From: JACKDW01 sp964621785
GTDB taxonomy: Bacteria; Myxococcota_A; Polyangia; Nannocystales; Nannocystaceae
Length of the DNA: 64,000 nt
Assembly (NCBI GenBank): GCA_964621785.1
Contig: CAZUPD010000008.1
Coordinates: 55,427-119,426 of the forward strand
Direction: 5' to 3'
In this document: positions 44,801 to 53,000 of the stretch, piece by piece
Layout: every line of letters begins with the position of its first letter
Position numbering within the stretch: position 1 is the first letter of the stretch
Made by a program: the position numbers and the translations under genes
The notes under the pieces: model-generated
Databases searched by the model: none
Told to the model about the DNA's origin: nothing
The model's input: the letters and a program-made list of their open reading frames with translations, nothing else

Positions 44801-45160
44801 CTGATGCCGATGATCCTCGAGACCTCGGTCCAGGCGCGGTTTTTGGTCCCGATGGCCATCAGTCTCGGTTTTGGGGTCATGTTTGCCACCTTCATCATCC
44901 TGCTGTTGGTTCCTTGCTTCTACATGATGATCGAGGATCTTCGCGGGTTGTTGTTTGGCCCGGAACCAGAGCTCGCCGGTCACGGGAGCATGGACGACAT
45001 TGAGATCGCCGAGGTCGAAGTCAGCATCGAGCCGCGAAGGCCGTTGTTTCAGCCGCAACCGCAGCCGCAGCCACAGCAGCCGCCGCGCAAGGGGCTCGAC
45101 GACTCGTGGGGACCGGAGGACGACGAACTCCTCGACGTCCTCTACGAGGACGAAGAATAA
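41837..45160 (+). CDS. RND (AcrB/HAE1-type) inner membrane transporter
   Basis: A proton-driven efflux pump of about 1107 aa. It has the family start (AIAWMAKNPVAANLLMLMF), VPYPGASPTEVEQGIV, and transmembrane helix 4 with the proton-relay Asp pair in GMVVDDAIVVGENIYE. The second half repeats the layout (LVIFALLAIPFKSYVQP, SGVVINDSLVLIAA, RRFRPILLTSLTTFLGLMPM). The C-terminal tail has a Gln/Pro run and an acidic end. GTG 41828 and ATG 41837 are both possible starts; GGAG lies at 41821-41824. It forms an operon with the adaptor gene and perhaps the patatin-like gene. Confidence 0.93.
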   Translation: MKGTKGAIAWMAKNPVAANLLMLMFLLGGFIMSSKVRQEVFPETTLDMVSVSVPYPGASPTEVEQGIVLAVEEAVRGIDGVKRVTAIASEGAASVTAELELDTDQAKALSDIKGAVDRLTSLPKDAERPTVSLVAAQAEVISVVLYGNQDIQVLRALAEQARDQMLVDSEITQVSLSGAPPREIVIEVPQAELRRYNLTLDQVAQQVAATSVELPGGGVKTSGGEILVRTSERRTSELEFAQIPIVTSSTGTEITLGDIGRVESTFAETDEAAWFEGQPGIMIKVYRSGDQTPVDVANRVREHLDQVQTWLPPGVEIAQWQDWSQLYYERMDLLLRNAYTGLILVLLSLGLFLELRLAFWVTMGIPISFMGSLLFMPGLDASINMISMFAFIVTLGMVVDDAIVVGENIYERRRRGVSFVDAAIDGCKEVAVPVTFSIATTIAAFSPMFFVPGFMGKLFSVIPTIVISVLVISLVESLFVLPAHLGHLKEPSEEGIYGVVYRRQQVIREALERFIKNVYAPFLHRTLRHRYVSLSIGVASLVLTIGMIAGGRIAFHFMPVIAGDLVTASVELPYGTPVETTRRIQHRLEEAASLALAEMGEPDDKRGMFSLLGSSPIRGGPRPQATGGSGSHIASVQVLLVPADDRELDSEAYMERWRQLTGPVFEAKKLTFTASMGPSAGKPVDVELNHTEPAVLEQAAADVAEALAGYGGVTDIENGVAEGKPQLDLKLTPEAKSLGLTSNDIARQVRASFYGSEALRQQEGRDEVRVLARLPVEERSSEYNIETLLIRTKDGGEIPLVEAAHLSRGVSWPEIERADGGRLLHVTAEVDDAQTSPGVVIKTLTDDILDKLPERYPGLTYGFGGENREQKDTTEALASGGQLALIVIFALLAIPFKSYVQPIIVMIAIPFGFVGAVIGHVVMGYSLSMISMMGIVALSGVVINDSLVLIAAANTYRKEGLGPREAIQAAGERRFRPILLTSLTTFLGLMPMILETSVQARFLVPMAISLGFGVMFATFIILLLVPCFYMMIEDLRGLLFGPEPELAGHGSMDDIEIAEVEVSIEPRRPLFQPQPQPQPQQPPRKGLDDSWGPEDDELLDVLYEDEE

Positions 45161-45172
45161 CGCCACGACATC

Positions 45173-45919
45173 ATGATGAACCATCAGACATGGCTCAAAG
45201 AGCGTCCATTTACACTGGCCCTCGGGGCAGGTTTCTTTGGCTTTTTCGCCCACACAGGACTGTTGTTGGCGCTCGAGCAGGCAGGTTTGCGGCCGGCTCG
45301 GGTCACGGGGGTTAGCGCGGGTGCCTTGGCGGGTGGACTGTGGGCGAGTGGGCTTGCGGCCACGGATTTGGCCGCGGAGTTGCATGCGTTGCAACGCGAG
45401 GATTTTTGGGACCCTGGCGTCCCGCTCGGAGGCCTGTTGCGCGGGCGCAAGTTCATCGACAGACTCCACACCCTGCTGCAACCCACGGGGGTCCGCGACA
45501 TTGAGGACTGTTCGGTTGCATTTGCAACGGTTGTCCACGATGTCATCGTCGGCGAGCCACACGTGCTGACCAGCGGATGCCTCGCCTCCGCGATCGCCGC
45601 ATCGTGCTGTGTCCCGGTGATGTTTCGCCCGCGCCTGCATGGCCAGAAAGTTCTGGTCGACGGGGGCGTCAGCGATCGCAACGGTGAGCAGGCACTGCAC
45701 CCCGACGAACGTGTGATGATGCATGCATTGGTCTCGCGTAGCCCATGGTCGCGGTTTTTTCCCGACGAGCAACCTTCGACCGAGCCAACCGCAACCCGGG
45801 TGACGGTGGTGATCGACGGGTTGCCACGGGTGACCCCATTTCGCCTCGAACAGGGCCCAAAGGCCATGCGTCACGCCTACGATGTGATCTCGCGGTGGCT
45901 CGAGTGTCCGCTTCGGTGA
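45173..45919 (+). CDS. Patatin-like phospholipase
   Basis: A 248-aa serine hydrolase with the Ser-Asp dyad: the nucleophile elbow GVSAG (near 46-50), an oxyanion-type GAGFFGFFAHTG upstream, and the catalytic Asp in VDGGVSDRN near 165. It lacks a signal peptide, so it likely acts in the cytoplasm or at the inner membrane leaflet. It follows the RND gene after 12 nt and may be co-transcribed, although no functional link is evident. Two consecutive ATGs could start it. Confidence 0.87.
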   Translation: MMNHQTWLKERPFTLALGAGFFGFFAHTGLLLALEQAGLRPARVTGVSAGALAGGLWASGLAATDLAAELHALQREDFWDPGVPLGGLLRGRKFIDRLHTLLQPTGVRDIEDCSVAFATVVHDVIVGEPHVLTSGCLASAIAASCCVPVMFRPRLHGQKVLVDGGVSDRNGEQALHPDERVMMHALVSRSPWSRFFPDEQPSTEPTATRVTVVIDGLPRVTPFRLEQGPKAMRHAYDVISRWLECPLR

Positions 45920-45925
45920 ACGAAA

Positions 45926-46819
45926 TTATCCGCCGCTGGCGGCCCGGATCAGCACCCACATCGAAAAATCGAAGGGCTCATCAGCACACACATTGCCCGC
46001 TGCCTGGGGCGTGGTGAACGTTCGCGGATACAAAAGATTGTACGAGCGGCCGCCAAAACCGATCAGGGCTGTGCCGCCATTTTCGACATCGACACACTCG
46101 GCATCGGTATCAAACCGCAGGGTGCCACACTGGGCAGCGGTGTCGTCACAACAGTTGAGCGGCAGTTGATCGGCGCATGTACATGGAAATGTCGCTTTTG
46201 TCCGCGTGACGCTGAGCGTATCGTCGACGCCTTCGCTGACCTGCGGGAGCGCAGCCGCATCCTCGTAGTTGTAAACGACAAGGGGGGTCGGATCGGGAGA
46301 GTCTTCTTCCCAGACGATCACATGGGTGGTGTTGCAGAAATCTCCGACCGGATAGCCGACGTAGTAGCCGCGAAAACAGCTGGCGTCGGTCGGGAGCTGC
46401 ACGCTCGTGAACGTGAGTTGGATATCGGGGTCGCAGTCGGAGCACGTGTCATCGGTACAGCGCTCAAACCTGCTGCCGTTTAGACGGGCGTTGAACTCAA
46501 AGGGACCACAGCTTGGGTCGAAGTCGTAAATCGAATTGGCGAGGCGTTCGACCGGCTGGGCGAGCGGGCCTCCGTCGACCATCCGACACATACGACCGTC
46601 GGTATCTGTACTGTCTGTCGTCGAATCCGTTGTGGAATCCGTGGTCGTCGGTGGGTCCAGGGTGTCGGAGGTCGAGGTCGGTGTTCCCGAGGAGCTTTCG
46701 GTCTCGAAAAACCCCGGGTTGGGTCGGGTGCACGAAGGTGCGACGACGAAGGTGAGTGCGACCAGTCCTCCGAGGCGTCGTGCATCGCCCACACGCAACC
46801 GCATCCTCCAACAAGCCAT
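45926..46819 (-). CDS. Cys-rich surface lipoprotein, unknown function
   Basis: A 297-aa lipoprotein with the lipobox APSC near residue 30, then a Ser/Thr/Asp stalk (TTTDSTTDSTTDSTDTDG). A globular part of about 220 residues has roughly 14 cysteines in pairs (RCTDDTCSDC, CTCADQLPLNCCDD), suggesting disulfide bonds in an exported domain. No family is recognised. The stalk style matches other lipoproteins of this window. The start is ATG 46819 or an internal ATG at 46804. Confidence 0.72.
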   Translation of the reverse strand: MACWRMRLRVGDARRLGGLVALTFVVAPSCTRPNPGFFETESSSGTPTSTSDTLDPPTTTDSTTDSTTDSTDTDGRMCRMVDGGPLAQPVERLANSIYDFDPSCGPFEFNARLNGSRFERCTDDTCSDCDPDIQLTFTSVQLPTDASCFRGYYVGYPVGDFCNTTHVIVWEEDSPDPTPLVVYNYEDAAALPQVSEGVDDTLSVTRTKATFPCTCADQLPLNCCDDTAAQCGTLRFDTDAECVDVENGGTALIGFGGRSYNLLYPRTFTTPQAAGNVCADEPFDFSMWVLIRAASGG

Positions 46820-46897
46820 ACAAACAGGATAACGCAGCCGCGTCGGAATGTTGGGCCGGTCGACGTTTTTGCGCGAGTCCGTCTCTCAACACTGTTT

Positions 46898-48016
46898 TTA
46901 TTTGTCTGGGATGTCCTTGAAGCCAGTAGGTGAGTCGCTGTCGCCGACCAAACCGCGCTGGGTGGTCGCCCACTTTGCAGCTTCATAGATCAATGGTTCA
47001 GGATCTTTGAGACATGTCGAGAGAGACTTTTTCTCGGCTTCCGTTGGCGGTGTCGTACGGCAGCCCAACGCGAGCAGTGCATTTCGCCGCAGCGCGCGTC
47101 TCGGGATCCGCCGCAGAGCCGAGTCTCGGCAAAGTCTGCGGTGGGCACCACTGCGGATGGTCGCGAGGCGTACAGGGTCGGGGTCGCGCTCGGGCGCGTC
47201 TGGCCAGGGGTGCAACCAGCTCGCGTCGGAAACCCGCGACTTGCGGTGTAGGCTTTGGTTGTATGGGCAAACTTCCTGACAGACATCACAACCGACCACC
47301 CTCTCCCCCAAGGCGGCGGACAGGTGCTCGGGGACAGGTCCGCGGTGTTCAATGGTCAGGTAGCTGAGACAGCGGCGGGGATCGAGGTCGCCGGGGGCAT
47401 CGAACGCCTGGGTCGGACAGGCGTCGAGGCAGCGGGTACAGGTGCCACAGGCATCCCACGGCGCCTGATGGTGGTCGACCGGGGCGTCGGGGCCGGCGTA
47501 GGTGGCCGTCGTCAACATGCCGCCTAGCATCACGTAGCTTCCCAGCCCGGGGCTGATGAGACACCCGTGTTTGCCCAAAAACCCGAGGCCGGCGAGCATG
47601 GCAGCCGCCCGTTCGAGCACCGGCCGAGTGTCGACGCAAATCAGTGTTTGGATGCCAGAAAAATGTGTGTGCAAATATTCTTCGACGGCCTGGAGACGTT
47701 CGTATAACACCGTGTGGTAGTCGGGCCCGCGGGCGTAGCGGGCGATGGGCCCCGGCTCCCCGCCGTAGGGGGCGAGCGCGACGAACATCGAAGCTGCCCC
47801 TTCGAGCATCTGTTCGGGATGCTTGCGAACATCACGGGTGCGGACCATAAACTCCATTTCGCCGGCCTTGCCCTGGTCCAAAAAATCGTCGAGGGCACGC
47901 CTCGCCGGGGCAAATCCCGGGTGGTTGAGACGCACGATTCCGAGGCGCAACAGGCCGTTTTCCTCGGCGACCCGGGCGATGCCCCGGAGGTCGGACGGGC
48001 TCAGACGGATGTCCAT
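46898..48016 (-). CDS. queG: Epoxyqueuosine reductase QueG
   Basis: A 372-aa cobalamin- and iron-sulfur-dependent enzyme that reduces epoxyqueuosine to queuosine in tRNA. Two ferredoxin-type [4Fe-4S] motifs are clear: CGTCTRCLDACPTQAF and CDVCQEVCPYN. Upstream are VDTRPVLERAAAMLAGLGFLGKHGCLISPGLGS pieces of the catalytic domain, and the C-terminal HEAT-like part (RRNALLALG) is present. Together with the QueA-like gene this suggests queuosine modification. It lies 10 nt after the ABM-domain gene on the same strand. Confidence 0.93.
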   Translation of the reverse strand: MDIRLSPSDLRGIARVAEENGLLRLGIVRLNHPGFAPARRALDDFLDQGKAGEMEFMVRTRDVRKHPEQMLEGAASMFVALAPYGGEPGPIARYARGPDYHTVLYERLQAVEEYLHTHFSGIQTLICVDTRPVLERAAAMLAGLGFLGKHGCLISPGLGSYVMLGGMLTTATYAGPDAPVDHHQAPWDACGTCTRCLDACPTQAFDAPGDLDPRRCLSYLTIEHRGPVPEHLSAALGERVVGCDVCQEVCPYNQSLHRKSRVSDASWLHPWPDAPERDPDPVRLATIRSGAHRRLCRDSALRRIPRRALRRNALLALGCRTTPPTEAEKKSLSTCLKDPEPLIYEAAKWATTQRGLVGDSDSPTGFKDIPDK

Positions 48017-48026
48017 CGCCCGGTCG

Positions 48027-48392
48027 TCAGTCGGCTTGCGCGGGCGCGTCGGTGCTCAAAAACACCTCGTGGATCTCGAGCACGTTGGGACCGCGAAACA
48101 TGTCCTTGGGCGGGCGGTTGCGATGGGCTTCGGCAAACGCCGGGCTGTGCACCCAAGCTTCAAAATCTTCGAGAGTGCGCCACCAGGTCTTGACCTCGTA
48201 GTAGCCATCACCCTCGGGATCGGCCTCGAACTTGCCGGTCTCGCGGTTGAACTTGGACGGCCGCGGGCGGTGGATTTCGTTGCGGACAAACCCGGGAGCC
48301 GAGTCGACTAGGTGCACACGATTGCGGAAACGATCTTCGAAGTCGGCTTCAAAACCGAGACTGACCGGGATCCGATTGGTGACGACGATCAT
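48027..48392 (-). CDS. ABM-domain (antibiotic biosynthesis/IsdG-like) monooxygenase
   Basis: A 121-aa dimeric alpha/beta-barrel protein. VTNRIPVSLGFEADFEDRF, LVDSAPGFVRNEI and YYEVKTWWRTLEDFEAWV match ABM-family proteins. That family includes heme-degrading IsdG/MhuD enzymes and small-molecule oxygenases. Its conserved layout is closest to the IsdG-like side, but the heme ligand cannot be assigned confidently. It sits just upstream of queG in the same direction. Confidence 0.8.
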   Translation of the reverse strand: MIVVTNRIPVSLGFEADFEDRFRNRVHLVDSAPGFVRNEIHRPRPSKFNRETGKFEADPEGDGYYEVKTWWRTLEDFEAWVHSPAFAEAHRNRPPKDMFRGPNVLEIHEVFLSTDAPAQAD

Positions 48393-48437
48393 GGCCCGAA
48401 ACCTATCACGTCCCGGCAGGTGAGATGTAGATACACG

Positions 48438-49925
48438 CTAGCGAACGCCGTGCATCAGGCGGTTGATCAGCCCGGCGAACAGACACACCACGCCACCAAA
48501 GATCACCAGGACCACGCCCATGGTGTTGAAGACTTCGATGTAGTTGGCACCGCCTTCTTCGCCCCCGGTCAGCCCGGCGATGAAGGCCGCGAGTTTGTTG
48601 GCCAGCGAAAACGACAGGAACCAGGCTCCCATCACCGTACCGGTCATGCTTTTGGGGACCAGCTTGGTGACCATCGACAGCCCGATCGGCGACAAAAACA
48701 GCTCGCCGGTGGTGTGCAACAGATACATGAACACCAGGAACATGAGCGGGACCAAGGCCCCGTCGGGCACCGTTGCTGCCCCGAGCACGAGGACCAAAAA
48801 TCCGAGGCCCGCCTGCAGAATCCCGAGTCCGAACTTCATCGGAATGTTGGGGTTGCGGCGGATCCGGTCGAGGAAGATCCACATCGCCGAGAACACCGAA
48901 CCGAACACGATGATGAAAAACGCGTTGGCCGATTGGGTGACCGAGGCGGGGACGGTCATGCCGAACACCTCGCGGTCGACTCCACGGTCGGCAAACAGTG
49001 TCAGCGAGGTGCCGGCCTGCTCAAAACACGCCCAAAATGCGATGTTGAGTAGCTGCAAGATGATCAGTGCAAACGTTCGATGCAGCATCACCTTGTCGGA
49101 GTTTCGCAGTGCGTTGGCCAGCAGTGATCCGTTGACCAACAGCCACAGGACGATCAAGAGGATGCTGACGATGCCTTCGTTTTGCAGCAACAGGTAGAGG
49201 ACAGGAACGGCCGCAAGCGAGGCCAGGATCGTCAGGTGAAACCGGCTCAGTCCGAGGGCGACCGATTCGTGCAGTCGCTGTGGGTCCGGCGGATCGGCCT
49301 TGCCCTTCAACAGCCCCTGGCCCGCGACAAAGATCCCGACACCCAACAACATGCCGACGCCCGCGAGACCGAAGCCGTAGTGGTAGCCATAGACCTCGCC
49401 GATCCACGCACACACCGTGGTCGCCAACAGGGCACCGATGTTGATGCCCATGTAGAAGATCGTGAAGCCCGAATCGCGACGCTCGTCACCGTCGCGATAC
49501 AGCCGGCCGACGATGCTCGAAATGTTGGCCTTGAAGTAGCCGTTGCCGACGATGATCAGGCCCATGCCGAGGTACAGCCAAAACTCGGAGTTACCGAGCA
49601 GGGCAAACTCGCCAACGGCCATCATCACGCCGCCTAGCACCACGGCATTGCGAAACCCGAGCAGACGGTCGGCGACGCGTCCCCCGACGACCGGCGCGGC
49701 ATAAACCAGTGCTGTGTAGGCGCCGTAGATCCCGGTCGCCACCACATCGCCCATCATCAGTGCCTTGGTCAGGTACAAGATGAGCAGCGCCCGCATGCCG
49801 TAGTAGCAAAAGCGCTCCCACATCTCGGAGAAAAACAGGACAAACAGACCAATCGGGTGGCCGAAGAGCGTGCGTTCGGCTTCGAAACTCTGGGGGACAG
49901 GTTGGGTGCTCACGACGGTCGGCAT
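48438..49925 (-). CDS. POT/PTR2-family proton-coupled oligopeptide transporter
   Basis: A 495-aa, 12-14 helix MFS transporter. The POT signature EMWERFCYYGMRALLILYL (E-x-x-E-R-F proton-coupling motif) is at about 35-53, and the PTR2 motif FYMGINIGALL is near 155. The C-terminal half contains the expected LSPIGLSMVTKLVPKSMTGT. It imports di- and tripeptides with protons. ATG 49925 starts it. The 122-bp gap upstream separates it from the giant gene, whose stop is at 50048. Confidence 0.94.
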   Translation of the reverse strand: MPTVVSTQPVPQSFEAERTLFGHPIGLFVLFFSEMWERFCYYGMRALLILYLTKALMMGDVVATGIYGAYTALVYAAPVVGGRVADRLLGFRNAVVLGGVMMAVGEFALLGNSEFWLYLGMGLIIVGNGYFKANISSIVGRLYRDGDERRDSGFTIFYMGINIGALLATTVCAWIGEVYGYHYGFGLAGVGMLLGVGIFVAGQGLLKGKADPPDPQRLHESVALGLSRFHLTILASLAAVPVLYLLLQNEGIVSILLIVLWLLVNGSLLANALRNSDKVMLHRTFALIILQLLNIAFWACFEQAGTSLTLFADRGVDREVFGMTVPASVTQSANAFFIIVFGSVFSAMWIFLDRIRRNPNIPMKFGLGILQAGLGFLVLVLGAATVPDGALVPLMFLVFMYLLHTTGELFLSPIGLSMVTKLVPKSMTGTVMGAWFLSFSLANKLAAFIAGLTGGEEGGANYIEVFNTMGVVLVIFGGVVCLFAGLINRLMHGVR

Positions 49926-50047
49926 CGTCCCAAAAACGCAGCCACATGCGCAATCGCAATCCGGTCATCCCCGCGTTTGTTCGCCCGCGGTCACTCGCAA
50001 AAAATCACACGTGGCAATTGCGCAGGTCGGTGAAACACGCCCGGTGT

Positions 50048-53000
50048 TTAGGCCTCGCGAACGAGGCCCCGCGGACCTGGGCGTTGCTCGCTGCCGAGGT
50101 GCTCGGCCATCCGCAGACAGACCTCGTGGGCCTCGGCTGTGGACACGAGCTGCAAGGCCGCCTGCCAAATGAGCAGCCAACAGGCGGGCGAATCGGGATC
50201 CTCGAGTGCCTGGGCGTGGATATGGGGCAGGCGTAAGCACTCCGAATGCAGTGCCCGCTTGACCGCCGCACGACCAGGTTTGCGGATCCCGATCGCCACC
50301 AGCTCTCGCGTCAGACGCTCGCCCGCGACCATCTCAAAATCTGGCGGGGCTTCGGGTTGCTGGCGCTGCTCCCAAGCGACGAGTTGTTCACAACGGGCTT
50401 GTAGCCCCAATGCCCCCAAAAGATGGCGGTTGGTCGAGTCGTCGAGCAACAGTGGTGGACGGTTGCTCTGCGGCTCGAGCGACGCACTCTCGATCGCATC
50501 GGCGAGCAACCACTCGGGTCGGGCCACGACTTCATCAAACGTAAACGTGTCGCCAGTTGGACCGCAAAAAACCTTGAGACCGCGGTAAAAAAGCGACGCG
50601 TCGTCGGCCCGCTGCACACCGTCGATCAGGCGTTCACGCCAGGGCTGGCGCACTCGGATCGCGGCCGCCAGTTGGGTTTTGCAGCCCGCGATCGCAGAAG
50701 CCACGGCCTGCGTCTGTGACAGCGTCAAGAAGCTGCCATCGGCCGCCAGCGACAACCGCAGACCGACCCGCAGCCCAGGGGTGGGTTCGGGGCCTATCGC
50801 GGTCACAAAGGTCAAACCACCGCGTTCGAACCACAGCTGACCCGGCTGATCAAACTCGCCAGCGAAGGTGGCAACCACCTCGCCCCCATCAAATTTCGCT
50901 CGCTCGACAATCGCAGTCGTCTGGCCCGCAAACGCGAGCAATAGATCCTCCGGCATGGATTGGCGGCGACACGGATGGACGGTTCGCGGTCCCTCTGACC
51001 AGGCGAGCGGACGCAACCGGCGGACGTAGGCCGGTGCCACACAGATACAGCGAGCGTCGAGCTCGTCGACCCGCGGACCCGGCGGGACCCACAGCACCGA
51101 CGACCTCGCATACAGCTCCGACCATGCATAGCTGCGACCGTGATTGTCCCAAAAGACATCTGCACGGGCGAGCTCGCGGGGGATCTCCCGCTCGTGTGCC
51201 ACGAAGCGACTGACGATCTCCAGTCCGAGTTGGTCCCCGTCTTTGGGGTCTGATGCGACAAACTCGCGAAGCAACTGCGCCTCGAGAGCTTCGAGTTGGG
51301 ATGGTGTCAACGCTGGTCCTGGCAACACGCCCGTCATCGGTACGGCGAGCCTCGCAAACGTGATCTGTTCGCCCTGGCTATCAAACACCGCATCGCGCCC
51401 GTCCGAGGTCAGCGTTAGAAATCCTGCGACCGAATCTGGCAACCGGGCACGTGCGACAGCTCGGGACCCCCGCTGGACCGCGTCGACACTTTGGGAAAAC
51501 CATGCATCTACATGAAAAATTTGACCCACAACCTGCGTGAGCGCAGCACAGACCTCGGGACTTGCCGACACCACCGGGACATCATCGAGCGGCTGGCCGG
51601 CCAGGCTTGGGTCGATCACCAGGAGATATCCAATTCTTGCAAATGCATGTAGTGTGTGCAGCGAAACATGGCCCTTGGTCGGTGTTGGACACACGCGCAT
51701 CCGCGCGAGCTCCGGATACGGCGAGCCCGCCCAGCGCAGCACATGGGCACGGGCGCCCTCCGCATCGATGACCTCCAGATCACGGACTCCGTCGAGCGGC
51801 GTGACAGACTCGGCAATCGGCTCCCCGTCCTCATCGGTCGGATCGAGCCCTTCGCTCAGCGCCGATGCAACCTCAAAGATAAGTGCGCGTACGGCCTTGG
51901 TGGCGAGGGCATCCACCCGTGTACAGACCGGTCCGGCAATCGGCGCAGACCAGTTTGGATCGGCAGTCAGCTCGAGGTCTGTCACCCGTACCCAAATCGG
52001 TGTATGAGCATGGAAATCACGCGCGGGCAATCGCCGGTGTTCCACCAAATACTCCTGCTTGCCCACCACAGCGTTGGGTTCGAGCAGCCCGACCCACACC
52101 CGCGAGGTCCCCAGGGTCCAAACCGCGTGTGCGAGCACCGGAGGGCAATCGTCGGCATGCGTCGGATCGAGGGCTTGAAACGGTCGCACGCTGACCGCCG
52201 CATGGGCCTTGACCTCCTCGGAGCGATCGGGCAACTGGGGGAGTCGGCCGGTCTGGACCAGCGCCGTGAGTGCCGGATCGTCGACCACAGTCAACACACC
52301 TCCGGGGTCGGGCGCCGTCGCCAGGGTTGCGACAACCTTGCCAGCTTGGTCTCTCAATGCCCGCCCGGCGATCTCCGTGACCGAGACAAACCGTGCGGAC
52401 AGGCTGCGAAAGATCTGGAGCGACGACAGGCGGGCGATCCATTGCTCCCGCAGCTCCCGGTCGACACCGAGTCGGTTTAACACCCGCCCTTCGGGCTCGT
52501 GCTCACGCGCGAGCAGGGCCGCCAGCAAGACCCGCCGCGGCGCAGCCAAATGGCGATCGAGTATCGGTGTATCTGCAATGTTCTCAGGGTCGTCCTCCCG
52601 ACCACATAGCCCCGAAAACACCTCAATTGCAAATGTGCGCACAATCTCGACGACCTCGCGGCGGAGCTCCGAACGCGCAAGATCCGTCAGCGAGAGATTG
52701 GGAACGACCATCGGCCCCCAAACGACGGCCCGCAGCGGAACCGGCATATCTTCTTGTATCCTCACAAATGTCCGTTGGGCGATGCGAACTTCGATCGTCA
52801 GTTGCGCCATCTCCCCGTCGCTCGCCCGGACATCGTCGAGTGGCAACGCGATTTCACCATGGAGCTCGGGATGGGTCAGCTCGACACGGGAGGCCACAAA
52901 TTGTCCGGTCGAATGCCGATCTTCGTGGGGCCGGCGGGACATCAACCGCTCCCACGAGCGCGCCAACGTGCGCAACTCCGCCTCTCCGTCTCGCATTTCA

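Noticed and set aside
44156..45874. 572-codon minus-strand open frame spanning the RND and patatin-like genes
   Set aside because: Antisense to two well-supported genes; rich in His, Arg and Gln as typical of a shadow frame.
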